64,000 nt of DNA from Bacteroidales bacterium (GTDB lineage: Bacteria > Bacteroidota > Bacteroidia > Bacteroidales > UBA932): assembly GCA_004554455.1 (NCBI GenBank), contig SFMG01000004.1, positions 1 to 64,000 of the forward strand, read 5' to 3'. The notes under the pieces were generated by a model, which saw only the letters and a program-made list of their open reading frames with translations, had not been told where the DNA came from and did no database searches. Shown here one piece after another: positions 35,100-44,048 of this stretch (its first letter is position 1; each line of letters opens with the position of its first letter). The translations under genes and the position numbers were made by a program.

Positions 35100-38000
35100 A
35101 TGAGCAATAACAGAAAACACAGCTTTTACGGACGCGCGCTGCTGATGGTCCTGCTGGGGGTCCTGCTCCTGGGGGCCTCACTGACCGTGGGCAGGATCAG
35201 CGCCAGACCGGAAAAGGTAGCGGCACGTATAGCCGGACGCATAGACAAAAGGATCAAGGTTCTTGACGGCTTTATGGAGCAGATGGCCTCCTCCACCCAG
35301 GAATGGACCCACCTAGAGAAGTTCCCCGACGATATGGTGGTTTACCGCTATGTTTGCGACACCCTCCAGTGCTGGAATAACCGCTTCCCCATAATCAACG
35401 ATGACATAAGGGCAAGGATGAGGGTACAGAGGATAATCCGTCCGGAGTTTGAGATTACCTCTCCTCTGAACGGAGTCGGAGAACAGCTCAGATTCCTGAA
35501 CCTAGGTTCGAAGTGGTACCTGATCAAATGGTCCGGAAGGGACAATCTGGTCGAGACGATAGGAGCCGTCGAGGTCTGCAGCTCGCCTTCCGAGGGCGTT
35601 TGCGAGAATATGAACCGCAAGCTGGGGCTGAAGGACAACTACGAAATCTTTCCCATAGGCCTGGACAGCGGGGAAACGGTGTTCCACGACGGGATTCCAC
35701 TCTTCTGCATACACACCAATGCCAGCGAGCTGCTCAACAGTTTTATGGAAGCGCTGCTGCGCTGGCTGGCCCTGCTGCTTTTCGTGACGGCGGCCATATA
35801 CCTGCTGGCATGCACCCGCCGCTGGCCGCAGTTCTTCCTGGCACTTGCAACCATTGGCTGCTGCTATGTCCTCTCACATGTCTGGGGCAACAGCCTGCAG
35901 AACAAGAGCCTTTTCTTCTCGCCGGCGCTCTATGCGGGCCAGGGTCTGTGGTCCTCGTTCGGGATGCTCATAATCCTGAATATATGCATATCCCTCAACT
36001 GCTTCTGCATATTCCTGATGCGGCGCCGCTTTCTTATGTTGGCAAAAAGGAACGGGCGCGGAGCCGAACTGAGCTATTCCCTGTTCATCATAGCCGAAAT
36101 CGTCCTCCTGATATGCTACACCGTATTCTCCATACGTGACCTTCTGCTGAACTCCGGAATCAGTCTGGAGCTCCAGTGGAGCCGGGGAGGGCTGGGATAT
36201 TCACTAATGGCGCTGCTTTCCTATTCCCTGATTATGGCGGGAATCGTGATGCTGCTCTATATGCTCTCCCCGAGGATACGCAACATCTCCGGCATCAAGT
36301 TCAAGGCCCTGTCCCTCAGCTCACTGGCTCTCGTTTCGCTGCTCTTCACGGCAGTGATATTCTCGATTTCCCTCAAAATGAGACTGGACAAGGAGAGCAG
36401 CAAGGCGGAAGTATGGGCCAATCGGCTCGCCGTGGACCGCAATCTCAGCCTCGAACTGCAGATCCGGTCGACGGAGGACCGCATAGCCTCGGACAGCTTC
36501 ATTCCCGTTTTCGCGGACCTCGAAGACGCCGTCACGCTGATTTCCGCCGAAGTCAGGGAGGAATATTTCAGCAACCTCAATGACTACTATGTGGAAGTGT
36601 CGGTGTGCAGCAACGACGACCGCGAATGCAACGCTATGTTCAATAGCAAACTCGCAGGCGGCACTCCCCTCGCCCCGGGTTCCCGTTTCTTCTGCAACTT
36701 CGACAGCAACGGCCGTTCCAGCTATGCCGGCACCTTCCTGTATATATCCAGAGCCGGGAAAATAGTGCGTATGCTGGTCGAAATCAGTTCGAAGGCCAGC
36801 AAGGACGAAGGCGGCTACTACAGCATATTCAATTCGGGCGGCAAACCGGGAGAAGTGACGCTGCCGGAAATATATTCCTACGCCAAATTCATAGACGGCA
36901 AGCTGGCCAGCTATAAGGGCAACTACGCCTATCCTACGATTTACGCCGAGCCGTTCACACTTATGGACGCAAGCGGCCACGAGAGTTTCAGGAACAACGG
37001 CTACCTCCACTTCATCAACCGCGTATCCGAAAACGAGGTGGTGGTGATCAGCCGCCGTTCAAGGGGCGTGCTGTCTATACTTACGTCCATACTCTCGCTC
37101 TATGCCGCCGTGCTGCTTATGCTGCTGCCGCTGCTCGTGATGAGAAGGAAACGCAACAATCTGTTCAGACGGACTTTCAAGAACAGGATAGGCATAATGC
37201 TGACCGTAACCGTGTCCCTGGCCCTGATAGTGCTGGCGGGAGTGAGCGTCAAATTCATATTCGACCGCAACAGCATCGACTCCGCCAATATGATGTCGGA
37301 GAAGATAAGCGCCATACAGAACATCATCGAATCCCGGAGCCAGGGTCTGGAAAGGCTCGGGGATGTGGAGAAGAGCGAATGGCTGAACCTGCTGCAGGAC
37401 GTGGCTGCGACGACCCGCTCGGACATATCCCTCTTCAACCCCAAGGGCCTGGTTCACGTTTCCACCGCAGGCGAGATGTTCTCCAACTCGCTGCTCAGCT
37501 GCAGGATGGACGGAGAGGCCTACCACAGCATAATCCAGAACCACCAGAGGATATGCATACAGCCGGAGACCATAGACGGGAAACAGTTCTACTCGCTCTA
37601 CGCTCCGATCTTCAACAAGCGCGGCGAGACCATGGCCATAGTGAGCAGCCCTTACAACCGCCGCTCCGAGTTTATGAGGGAGGCTCTGCCGCACGCCATA
37701 CTACTGATCATACTGCTGCTGGCCATAGTAATCATAAGCAGCGCCATAACCTCACATATCCTCGACAGGATCTTCGACCCGCTCATCAAGCTCAGCCAGC
37801 GTATGGAACTCGCCGGCACCAAAGGTCTGGACTACATAGAATACAAGCACAACGATGAGATTTCCGGCCTTGTGGACGCCTACAACCGTATGGTGCACGA
37901 CCTGGCGGAAAGCAACCGCATACTCGCCCAGAACGAAAGGGACAAGGCCTGGAGCGAAATGGCGCGGCAGGTGGCCCACGAGATCAAGAACCCGCTCACG

Positions 38001-38654
38001 CCTATATGCCTCGAGATACAGAAACTCATTTACCTCAAGCAGATGAACGATCCGTCGTGGAGCAGCAAATTCGACAACTCCGCCCGCATCATTCTCGAGC
38101 ACATTTCCATACTCACCGACACAGCCAACGAGTTCTCCACCTTCGCGAAACTCTACAGCGAGGAGCCTGTCCGTCTGGACCTCGACCGAACCCTCCAAGA
38201 CCAGATCGAACTGTTCAGCAACAGGCAAGACATAGAACTGACCTACCTCGGGCTGAGGGACGCCTGGATACTCGGGCCGAAGCCTCAGCTGGTGCGTGTC
38301 TTCGTCAACCTGCTCACCAATGCCACGCAGGCCATCGAGGCAATGCAGAACAACGCCGAAAAAGAGGGCCGGGAGAGGCCTCTGGGCAAGATTCGCGTAG
38401 AACTGCGCAACGACATACGCGGCGGCTGTTTCGAGATTGCCTTCGATGACAACGGACCGGGCGTATCCGAGGAGAACAAGGCCAGGCTCTTCACCCCGAA
38501 CTTCACCACCAAGAGCGGCGGAACGGGACTGGGGCTCGCTATATGCCGCAACATAGTGGAGAAATGCAACGGCAGCATAAGCTACAAGAAATCATTTACC
38601 CTGGAGGGTGCCTGCTTCACGGTACGCCTCCCTAAAACGGACGACAATGCTTAA
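35100..38654 (+). CDS. Large NtrY-like membrane sensor histidine kinase
   Basis: A 1184-residue kinase. It has a first helix near residues 14-32, an extracytoplasmic segment, a run of six or so helices (about 215-430), a second extracytoplasmic domain, two helices near 660-720, a third sensor segment and a final helix near 865. HAMP (RIFDPLIKLSQRMELA) leads to the dimer helix with the phosphoacceptor His960 in AHEIKNPLTP. The ATPase has NLLTNATQAIE, DDNGPGVSEENK and GTGLGLAI. Most NtrY kinases are 600-750 residues, so the multi-helix N-terminus is notable. Its last codons overlap a HAD gene, and a sigma-54-type regulator lies just beyond, convergently; that is the likely partner. Confidence 0.92.
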   Translation: MSNNRKHSFYGRALLMVLLGVLLLGASLTVGRISARPEKVAARIAGRIDKRIKVLDGFMEQMASSTQEWTHLEKFPDDMVVYRYVCDTLQCWNNRFPIINDDIRARMRVQRIIRPEFEITSPLNGVGEQLRFLNLGSKWYLIKWSGRDNLVETIGAVEVCSSPSEGVCENMNRKLGLKDNYEIFPIGLDSGETVFHDGIPLFCIHTNASELLNSFMEALLRWLALLLFVTAAIYLLACTRRWPQFFLALATIGCCYVLSHVWGNSLQNKSLFFSPALYAGQGLWSSFGMLIILNICISLNCFCIFLMRRRFLMLAKRNGRGAELSYSLFIIAEIVLLICYTVFSIRDLLLNSGISLELQWSRGGLGYSLMALLSYSLIMAGIVMLLYMLSPRIRNISGIKFKALSLSSLALVSLLFTAVIFSISLKMRLDKESSKAEVWANRLAVDRNLSLELQIRSTEDRIASDSFIPVFADLEDAVTLISAEVREEYFSNLNDYYVEVSVCSNDDRECNAMFNSKLAGGTPLAPGSRFFCNFDSNGRSSYAGTFLYISRAGKIVRMLVEISSKASKDEGGYYSIFNSGGKPGEVTLPEIYSYAKFIDGKLASYKGNYAYPTIYAEPFTLMDASGHESFRNNGYLHFINRVSENEVVVISRRSRGVLSILTSILSLYAAVLLMLLPLLVMRRKRNNLFRRTFKNRIGIMLTVTVSLALIVLAGVSVKFIFDRNSIDSANMMSEKISAIQNIIESRSQGLERLGDVEKSEWLNLLQDVAATTRSDISLFNPKGLVHVSTAGEMFSNSLLSCRMDGEAYHSIIQNHQRICIQPETIDGKQFYSLYAPIFNKRGETMAIVSSPYNRRSEFMREALPHAILLIILLLAIVIISSAITSHILDRIFDPLIKLSQRMELAGTKGLDYIEYKHNDEISGLVDAYNRMVHDLAESNRILAQNERDKAWSEMARQVAHEIKNPLTPICLEIQKLIYLKQMNDPSWSSKFDNSARIILEHISILTDTANEFSTFAKLYSEEPVRLDLDRTLQDQIELFSNRQDIELTYLGLRDAWILGPKPQLVRVFVNLLTNATQAIEAMQNNAEKEGRERPLGKIRVELRNDIRGGCFEIAFDDNGPGVSEENKARLFTPNFTTKSGGTGLGLAICRNIVEKCNGSISYKKSFTLEGACFTVRLPKTDDNA

Positions 38655-39306
38655 AGGACTTATCTTTGACGTGGATGGAACCCTCGTGGACAACTCCGCC
38701 CTCCATATAGAGGCATTCAGACTCTTCCTCAGCCGCTACGACGCCAGGGGAGAATTCGACGAGAAATGGTTTGCCCGCCGCAACGAAGACATACTCAAGG
38801 GGCTCATCCCGGAAGCCGTGGAGAAATATGGCTGGGAAAAGCTCTCGGACGAGAAAGAGAAACTCTACAGGGAACAGTTCCGCGAGCGCATAAAGCCCGT
38901 GGCCGGCATACGCGAGCTCGTGCTTGCCGCCCGTTCGGCCGGTCTCCGCTGCGGCGTCGGCTCCTCGGCACCCCGCCAGAACGTGGAGTTCCATCTGGAT
39001 ATATGCGGAATCCGGGAATATATGGACTGCTGCCTGTGCATGGAGGACGTCAAGGTCGGCAAGCCGGATCCGGACATATATCTCCGTTGCTGCACAGCGC
39101 TTGGCCTCTCCCCTGCCGAGTGCATAGTCTTCGAGGATGCCAGTGCCGGAATCCAGGCGGGAAAGGCCGCCGGATGCAAGGTCGTTGCCATATCCAGCTT
39201 CAACAGCCCGGAAATGCTGAAAAAGACGACCGAGGCGGACCTGGTCGTCAGAGATTTCACTGAATGTTCTCTCGAAGTGCTGGAAGCCCTGGTCGGAAAG
39301 GACTGA
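38647..39306 (+). CDS. HAD-superfamily phosphatase, beta-phosphoglucomutase-like
   Basis: A 219-residue cytoplasmic hydrolase with all four HAD motifs: FDVDGTLVDN (nucleophile Asp), GSSAPRQNVEFHL, the Lys of GKPDPDIYLR, and VFEDASAGIQAGKAAG. The helical cap between motifs 1 and 2 is of the subfamily I type found in beta-phosphoglucomutases and sugar-phosphate phosphatases. Substrate unknown. The ATG lies inside the last codons of the kinase gene (ATGCTTAA), so translation is coupled. The gene sits between a kinase and its probable regulator. Confidence 0.9.
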   Translation: MLKGLIFDVDGTLVDNSALHIEAFRLFLSRYDARGEFDEKWFARRNEDILKGLIPEAVEKYGWEKLSDEKEKLYREQFRERIKPVAGIRELVLAARSAGLRCGVGSSAPRQNVEFHLDICGIREYMDCCLCMEDVKVGKPDPDIYLRCCTALGLSPAECIVFEDASAGIQAGKAAGCKVVAISSFNSPEMLKKTTEADLVVRDFTECSLEVLEALVGKD

Positions 39307-39312
39307 ACAGGC

Positions 39313-40470
39313 CTACAGTACGTAAGCCCTCACGTCGTCCGCAGTGATACGGCTGCCGGAAAGAATGAGCAGACGCTCCACCACATTGCGCAGCTCCCTG
39401 ATGTTGCCCGTCCAGCTCTTGTCCACAAGCAACTGCATCGCATCGGGATCCACCTCCCTGCGCGGCATTCCGGTCTCGGAGCATATACGCTCTATGAAAT
39501 AGGACACCAGCAGAGGGATGTCGCTCTTGCGTTCGTCCAGAGAAGGGACCTTGATGACTATCACGCTTAGACGGTGGTAGAGGTCCTCGCGGAAGCGCTT
39601 CTCCTCTATCTCCTTACGCAGGTCCTTGTTGGTGGCCGCAATCACCCTCACGTCCACATCTATGTCCTTGTCGCTGCCGACGCGCGAGAGTTTCTTCTCC
39701 TGAAGCACGCGCAGCACCTTGGCCTGGGCCGCAAGGGACATATCGCCTATCTCATCGAGGAAAAGGGTTCCGCCGTCGGCCTGCTCGAACTTGCCCTTGT
39801 GCTGCTTGACCGCCGAGGTGAAAGAGCCCTTCTCGTGACCGAAAAGCTCGCTCTCGATAAGCTCCGAAGGAATGGCGGCGCAGTTCACTTCGATATATGG
39901 GGCGCCTGAACGCTGGCTGCGCAGGTGGAGGTTCCTGGCGACGAGTTCCTTGCCCGTGCCGTTCGCGCCCAGAATGAGCACCCTGGCATCGGTGGGAGCC
40001 ACCCTGTCGATGATATCACGGACGTGTTGAATTGCATCGGATTCGCCTATCATCTCCTGCCCGTACACCTTTTTCTTGAGTACCTTGGTCTCCTTTATGA
40101 GACTGCCCCTCTCGGTAGCGTTGCGAAGGGTAATCTGTATGCGGTTCATATCCTGAAGAGGTTTCTGGATGAAATCGAAGGCGCCCTTCTTTATGCACTC
40201 CACGGCTGTGTCTATGTCTCCGTGTCCGGAAATCATGATCACGGCCGAATCCACGCCCTGCTCACGAAGCCCGTCCAGCACCTCCAGGCCGTTCATATTA
40301 GGCATCTTAATGTCGCAGAAGATGGCGTCATAGTGCTCCTTGACAGCCATTGCCAGTCCCTGCTGTCCGTCCTCTGCGGTCTCCACATCGTATCCGAACA
40401 CGCTTACGAGGTCGCTTAGGGAATTTCTGATGAACCTCTCGTCATCGATGATCAGTATCTTCATACGCAA
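39313..40470 (-). CDS. NtrC/NtrX-like response regulator without DNA-binding domain
   Basis: A 385-residue regulator. The receiver domain has Asp9/Asp10 and phosphoacceptor Asp53 (FCDIKMPNMNG). The AAA+ domain has Walker A GANGTGKE (168-175) and Walker B TLFLDE (235-240), and ends at WTGNIRELRNVVERL. The loop that contacts sigma-54, normally GAFTGA, reads GSFTSA (215-220). The protein stops at RITADDVRAYVL with no Fis-type helix-turn-helix, so it cannot bind an enhancer in the usual way. Either it acts from solution or through a partner. The nearby NtrY-like kinase is the likely phosphodonor. Confidence 0.92.
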   Translation of the reverse strand: MRMKILIIDDERFIRNSLSDLVSVFGYDVETAEDGQQGLAMAVKEHYDAIFCDIKMPNMNGLEVLDGLREQGVDSAVIMISGHGDIDTAVECIKKGAFDFIQKPLQDMNRIQITLRNATERGSLIKETKVLKKKVYGQEMIGESDAIQHVRDIIDRVAPTDARVLILGANGTGKELVARNLHLRSQRSGAPYIEVNCAAIPSELIESELFGHEKGSFTSAVKQHKGKFEQADGGTLFLDEIGDMSLAAQAKVLRVLQEKKLSRVGSDKDIDVDVRVIAATNKDLRKEIEEKRFREDLYHRLSVIVIKVPSLDERKSDIPLLVSYFIERICSETGMPRREVDPDAMQLLVDKSWTGNIRELRNVVERLLILSGSRITADDVRAYVL

Positions 40471-40506
40471 GTCTCTTTATACCCCGCAAATATCAGCATT
40501 TTTTTC

Positions 40507-40514
40507 TATTTTTG
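40507..40514 (+). promoter_or_regulatory. -7 element (TATTTTTG) of cmk-ispH
   Basis: TATTTTTG fits TAnnTTTG and lies 19 bases before the cmk ATG. No -33 TTG is at ideal spacing. The region between the divergent regulator and cmk is only 63 bases. Confidence 0.5.
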
Positions 40515-40533
40515 CTTTTCCCAAAGAAGTACT

Positions 40534-41229
40534 ATGAACGTTCCTGACATAATTATCGCCATAGACGGCTACTCGTCCACCGGCAAAAGTTCCTTTGCAA
40601 AGCTCCTCGCTTCCCGCCTGGGCTTCCTGTACCTGGATTCCGGGGCTCTCTACAGGGGCGTCACCCTCTTTGCCGTGGAAAGCGGACTTATCGACGCGGA
40701 CGGACGCATCGCGCTCCCGGCGCTCAAGGACGCCCTCTCCTCCCTGGACCTGCACTTCGTCAGCGAAGCGGACGGCAGCAAGCTGTATATGGGCGGACGC
40801 TGCATAGAGAAGGAAATACGCAGTCTGGCCATATCCGACAAGGTCAGCCCCGTCTCCGCGCTTCCTTTCGTGAGGGAATATGTGGACGGCATATTGCGTG
40901 AAGCCGGACGCAGGCGCCGCATAGTTATGGACGGCCGCGACATAGGCACTACGGTCTTTCCCGACGCCGAGCTGAAGATATTCATGACGGCCGACCCTAT
41001 GGTAAGGGCGGAACGCCGGGCCGCGGAACTGCGCGCAAAAGGCGACGAGGTCGAGATAGGCGAAGTGCTGCGCAACCTGCAGGAACGGGACCGCATAGAC
41101 TCCAGCCGCGAGGTCTCCCCTCTTACGCAGGCGCCTGACGCCATAGTGCTCGACAATTCGAATATGACCTTCGAGGACCAGATGGACTGGATACTCGACA
41201 TCCTGCAGAAACGTATATGCTCAAAGTAG
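40534..41229 (+). CDS. cmk: Cytidylate kinase
   Basis: Phosphorylates CMP and dCMP with ATP. The 231 residues include the P-loop DGYSSTGKSSFAK, YLDSGALYRG, DGRDIGTTVFPDAELKIFMT and the Arg-rich lid RAERRAAELRAKG. Length and motifs are normal. Its last 13 bases overlap the start of ispH. This cmk-ispH order is frequent in Bacteroidota and probably reflects a stable operon, not a shared pathway. Confidence 0.96.
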   Translation: MNVPDIIIAIDGYSSTGKSSFAKLLASRLGFLYLDSGALYRGVTLFAVESGLIDADGRIALPALKDALSSLDLHFVSEADGSKLYMGGRCIEKEIRSLAISDKVSPVSALPFVREYVDGILREAGRRRRIVMDGRDIGTTVFPDAELKIFMTADPMVRAERRAAELRAKGDEVEIGEVLRNLQERDRIDSSREVSPLTQAPDAIVLDNSNMTFEDQMDWILDILQKRICSK

Positions 41230-42149
41230 ATATCGATCCGAATTCCGGCTTCTGCGCCGGTGTGATCCGCGCGATCTCGAAAGCGGAGGACAGCCTTTCG
41301 AAAGAGGGCGGAAAGATATATTCCCTCGGAGCCATAGTGCACAACGACGCCGAACTGGAAAGACTGTCGATAAAGGGCCTCGTGACGATAGACAAAGAAG
41401 ACCTCGACGAAATCTACGACGCCGGCGGCGAGAGGCTGCTCATACGGGCGCACGGCGAACCGCCGGCAACCTACGACACCGCCCGCGCCAAAGGCTTCCG
41501 CATCATAGACTGCACCTGCCCTGTCGTGCTCAAACTCCAGAAGAGCATCAGGGAGACCTGGCAGAAGACACATCTGCTGGGCAATGGAGGACAGGTGCTG
41601 ATATTCGGAAAGAACGGCCACGCTGAGGTGCTGGGACTCGCCGGGCAGATAGGCGGAGACGCCATAATAGTCGAGGACATCAACGGTCTCGCAGAAGCCG
41701 TCAGGGAAGGGCGCCTGCTGCTGAACAGGCCCGTGGAACTCTTCTCCCAGACCACCAAGAACCCGGTCGAATACAGGGAACTGTGCAACTGGCTGCAGGA
41801 GATGATGATGAAGGCCAACTCCATCAGCGCCGAAAACTTCGCAGGAAGCGGAATGCTGACCGTCCACAACACCATCTGCTCCCAGGTCGCCTCACGCCAT
41901 AGCAAACTGGCCCGCTTCGCCTCTTCCCACAGCATCATCATCTTCGTGTCCGGCAAGGCCTCTTCCAACGGGAAGGTGCTCTGCGACCTGTGCAAGAGCT
42001 GCAACATACGCACCTACCACATCGACTCGGAGGAGGAACTGCGCGAGGCCTGGTTCCGCCCGGACGACAATGTTGGGGTTTGTGGAGCCACATCCACCCC
42101 GAAATGGCTGCTTGAGAAGGTCGCCCGACGCATCGAGGCCCTCCTCTAG
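41217..42149 (+). CDS. ispH: 4-hydroxy-3-methylbut-2-enyl diphosphate reductase
   Basis: Iron-sulfur enzyme for the last step of the MEP pathway, making IPP and DMAPP. The three cluster cysteines are present: Cys13 in GFCAGVIRAI, the Cys in CTCPVV, and the Cys in CGATSTP near the C-terminus. Substrate His residues appear in AHGEPP and NGGQVLIFGKNGHAEV. At 310 residues the length is normal. The start overlaps cmk by 13 bases. dxs, the first enzyme of the same pathway, is at 6.6 kb. Confidence 0.95.
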   Translation: MLKVDIDPNSGFCAGVIRAISKAEDSLSKEGGKIYSLGAIVHNDAELERLSIKGLVTIDKEDLDEIYDAGGERLLIRAHGEPPATYDTARAKGFRIIDCTCPVVLKLQKSIRETWQKTHLLGNGGQVLIFGKNGHAEVLGLAGQIGGDAIIVEDINGLAEAVREGRLLLNRPVELFSQTTKNPVEYRELCNWLQEMMMKANSISAENFAGSGMLTVHNTICSQVASRHSKLARFASSHSIIIFVSGKASSNGKVLCDLCKSCNIRTYHIDSEEELREAWFRPDDNVGVCGATSTPKWLLEKVARRIEALL

Positions 42150-42157
42150 GAGTCATT

Positions 42158-42188
42158 TTTGAGATTCAATCTTTTTTTCTTATTTTTG
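42158..42188 (+). promoter_or_regulatory. Consensus Bacteroidota promoter of efp
   Basis: TTTG at 42158-42161, a 19-base spacer and TATTTTTG at 42181-42188 match the consensus fully. The leader to the efp ATG is about 55 bases. With the tRNA promoter this is the best match in the window. Confidence 0.85.
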
Positions 42189-42249
42189 CCGCGCAATTCC
42201 GACAGCCGGACGCATTTGACTGAAAATCAATTAAAATTCAACGATATTT

Positions 42250-42816
42250 ATGGCAACAACAGCTGATTTCAAGAACGGCCTTTTCATGAACTTCAACGGC
42301 AAGCCGGTTTCCATCGTATGGTTCCAGCACGTTAAGCCAGGCAAGGGCCCTGCATTCGTAAAGACCAAACTCCGTAACCTCGAGAACGGACGCATACTCG
42401 AGAATACCTTCACCGCCGGTGCCAAGATCGAAGTCATCAACGTCGAGAGAAGGCCTTACCAGTTCCTCTACAAGGACAGCGAGGGCTACAACTTCATGCA
42501 CGAAGAGACCTACGAGCAGATAAGCCTCGGAGAAAACCTCGTGGATAACGCCGACCTTATGAAAGAGGGTCAGCACGTGGAGATGATGTTCGTGGCTGAC
42601 GAGGAGCGCTGCCTCACCTGCGAGCTGCCTACCAAGGTCGAGCTCGAGGTCACCTACACCGAGCCGGCAGTCAAGGGCGACACCGCATCCACCTCCGCAC
42701 TCAAGGAGGCCACCCTGGAGACCGGCGCAATCATTATGGTTCCGCTCTTCATCCAGCAGGGTGAGCACATCATCGTGAACACCGAGACCAGAGAGTACGA
42801 CTCCCGCGTCAAATAA
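42250..42816 (+). CDS. efp: Elongation factor P
   Basis: A 188-residue tRNA-like protein that rescues ribosomes stalled at polyproline stretches. Domain I has the loop HVKPGKGPAFVKTKLRNL, whose tip carries a Lys suitable for modification. Domains II and III follow (DADLMKEG-type DNADLMKEGQHVEM and ETREYDSRVK). It has its own consensus promoter. The stop is 2 bases from the stop of the convergent M16 peptidase gene, leaving no room for a dedicated terminator. Confidence 0.97.
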   Translation: MATTADFKNGLFMNFNGKPVSIVWFQHVKPGKGPAFVKTKLRNLENGRILENTFTAGAKIEVINVERRPYQFLYKDSEGYNFMHEETYEQISLGENLVDNADLMKEGQHVEMMFVADEERCLTCELPTKVELEVTYTEPAVKGDTASTSALKEATLETGAIIMVPLFIQQGEHIIVNTETREYDSRVK

Positions 42817-42818
42817 TC

Positions 42819-44048
42819 TTACAGATAAACAAGTCTGGATATGCAGCCCGGAGCGAAGATGCTTCGGGCTGTGTTCATTATATCCTCAGCCGTAACGCTG
42901 TACAGCAGCTCGCGCGTCTCCTCATCGGCAGTCACGCGCCCGAAGGCCAGCAGAGACTTGCCCATAGAAAGACACTGGGTTTCGCCATTGTCCCCGGATA
43001 TGGCCAGCTGTCCCAGGAGCTGCTTGCGCGCCGCCCGCAGTGCCGGCTCGCTCAGAGCCTTCTCCTGTATGCGCGCTATCTCCCTGTCGATTAGTTTCAG
43101 GCACCTGTCGAGATTTTCCCGGTCGCAGCCGAAGCTGATGGCCATTATGCCGCTGTCCCTGTAGGGAGTGTAGGAACACTCCACCCCATAGACCAGACCG
43201 TGCTTCTCCCTGAGCACGGCATTCAGCCGCGAATTCGAAGCCGGGCCGCCGAGTATGTTCGCAAGCAGCACGGCCGCGATCCTGCCCGGCCTGTCATAAA
43301 GAGAGGGGGCGCAGGAGCCCATGATGCAGTTGGCCTGGTGATTCCGCTTGTTCACGGACTTGTCGAAGGGGCGGCTGTTCAGAGGGACATTCTCCAGAGG
43401 CGGGGCCTCTTTCTGGGGCCGTCCGTCGAAGAACCTTGCTGATAATCTGAGCGCAAGCTTTTCCATCTCCCCCTCGTCCAGGTCGGCGACCACGGTAAAG
43501 GCCATTCGGGAGGGGATGAACTTGTCCCTGACAAAACGCATCACCTCGTCGTGACCTATCTTCCTGACGGAAGCCGCAGTGCCCAGAATGAGCCCGGAAA
43601 GCGGATGATCCTCGAAAAGCATCTGCTCGAAGCGGTCGTAGATATCATCTGCCGGAGAATCCTTGTAGGAAGAAATCTCATCTATCACCACGCTTTTCTC
43701 CGTCTCCAGCTCCTTTTCGGGGAAGATGGCGTCGGTTGCGATTTCAAACAGAAGCTTCGCGGCCTTGCCCAGGTCCTCCTTCAGAACGGTCGCGTGAAGG
43801 ACTATCTCCTCCTTGGTCGTATATGCATTCAGCTCTCCTCCGAGGCGGTCGAGATAGGAATTGATGACCGCTGCGGACTTCCGGGACGTGCCCTTGAAGA
43901 GTGTATGCTCCACGAAGTGAGCTATGCCTCCGTGGTAGCCGGCCTCATCGCGGGTGCCGCACTTGATGCTGATTGCGCAATAGGCCACCGCCGAGTTGTC
44001 CCGCCGCACCGCGTACTGAAGGCCGCTGGGCGCCTTTCCGTATCTCAT
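42819..44048 (-). CDS. M16 family zinc metallopeptidase
   Basis: A 409-residue peptidase of the pitrilysin/processing-peptidase family. The inverted zinc motif HxxEH is His44-Phe-Val-Glu47-His48 in GGIAHFVEHTLF, and the distal metal Glu lies in ELETEKSVVIDEI. The second, inactive domain has NILGGPASNSRLNAVLREKH. No signal peptide is obvious at the chosen start (MRYGKAPSGLQYAV), so it may be cytoplasmic. The start overlaps the stop of an unknown secreted protein by 4 bases, and that gene overlaps an M28 peptidase gene by 4, forming a coupled operon. Confidence 0.93.
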   Translation of the reverse strand: MRYGKAPSGLQYAVRRDNSAVAYCAISIKCGTRDEAGYHGGIAHFVEHTLFKGTSRKSAAVINSYLDRLGGELNAYTTKEEIVLHATVLKEDLGKAAKLLFEIATDAIFPEKELETEKSVVIDEISSYKDSPADDIYDRFEQMLFEDHPLSGLILGTAASVRKIGHDEVMRFVRDKFIPSRMAFTVVADLDEGEMEKLALRLSARFFDGRPQKEAPPLENVPLNSRPFDKSVNKRNHQANCIMGSCAPSLYDRPGRIAAVLLANILGGPASNSRLNAVLREKHGLVYGVECSYTPYRDSGIMAISFGCDRENLDRCLKLIDREIARIQEKALSEPALRAARKQLLGQLAISGDNGETQCLSMGKSLLAFGRVTADEETRELLYSVTAEDIMNTARSIFAPGCISRLVYL

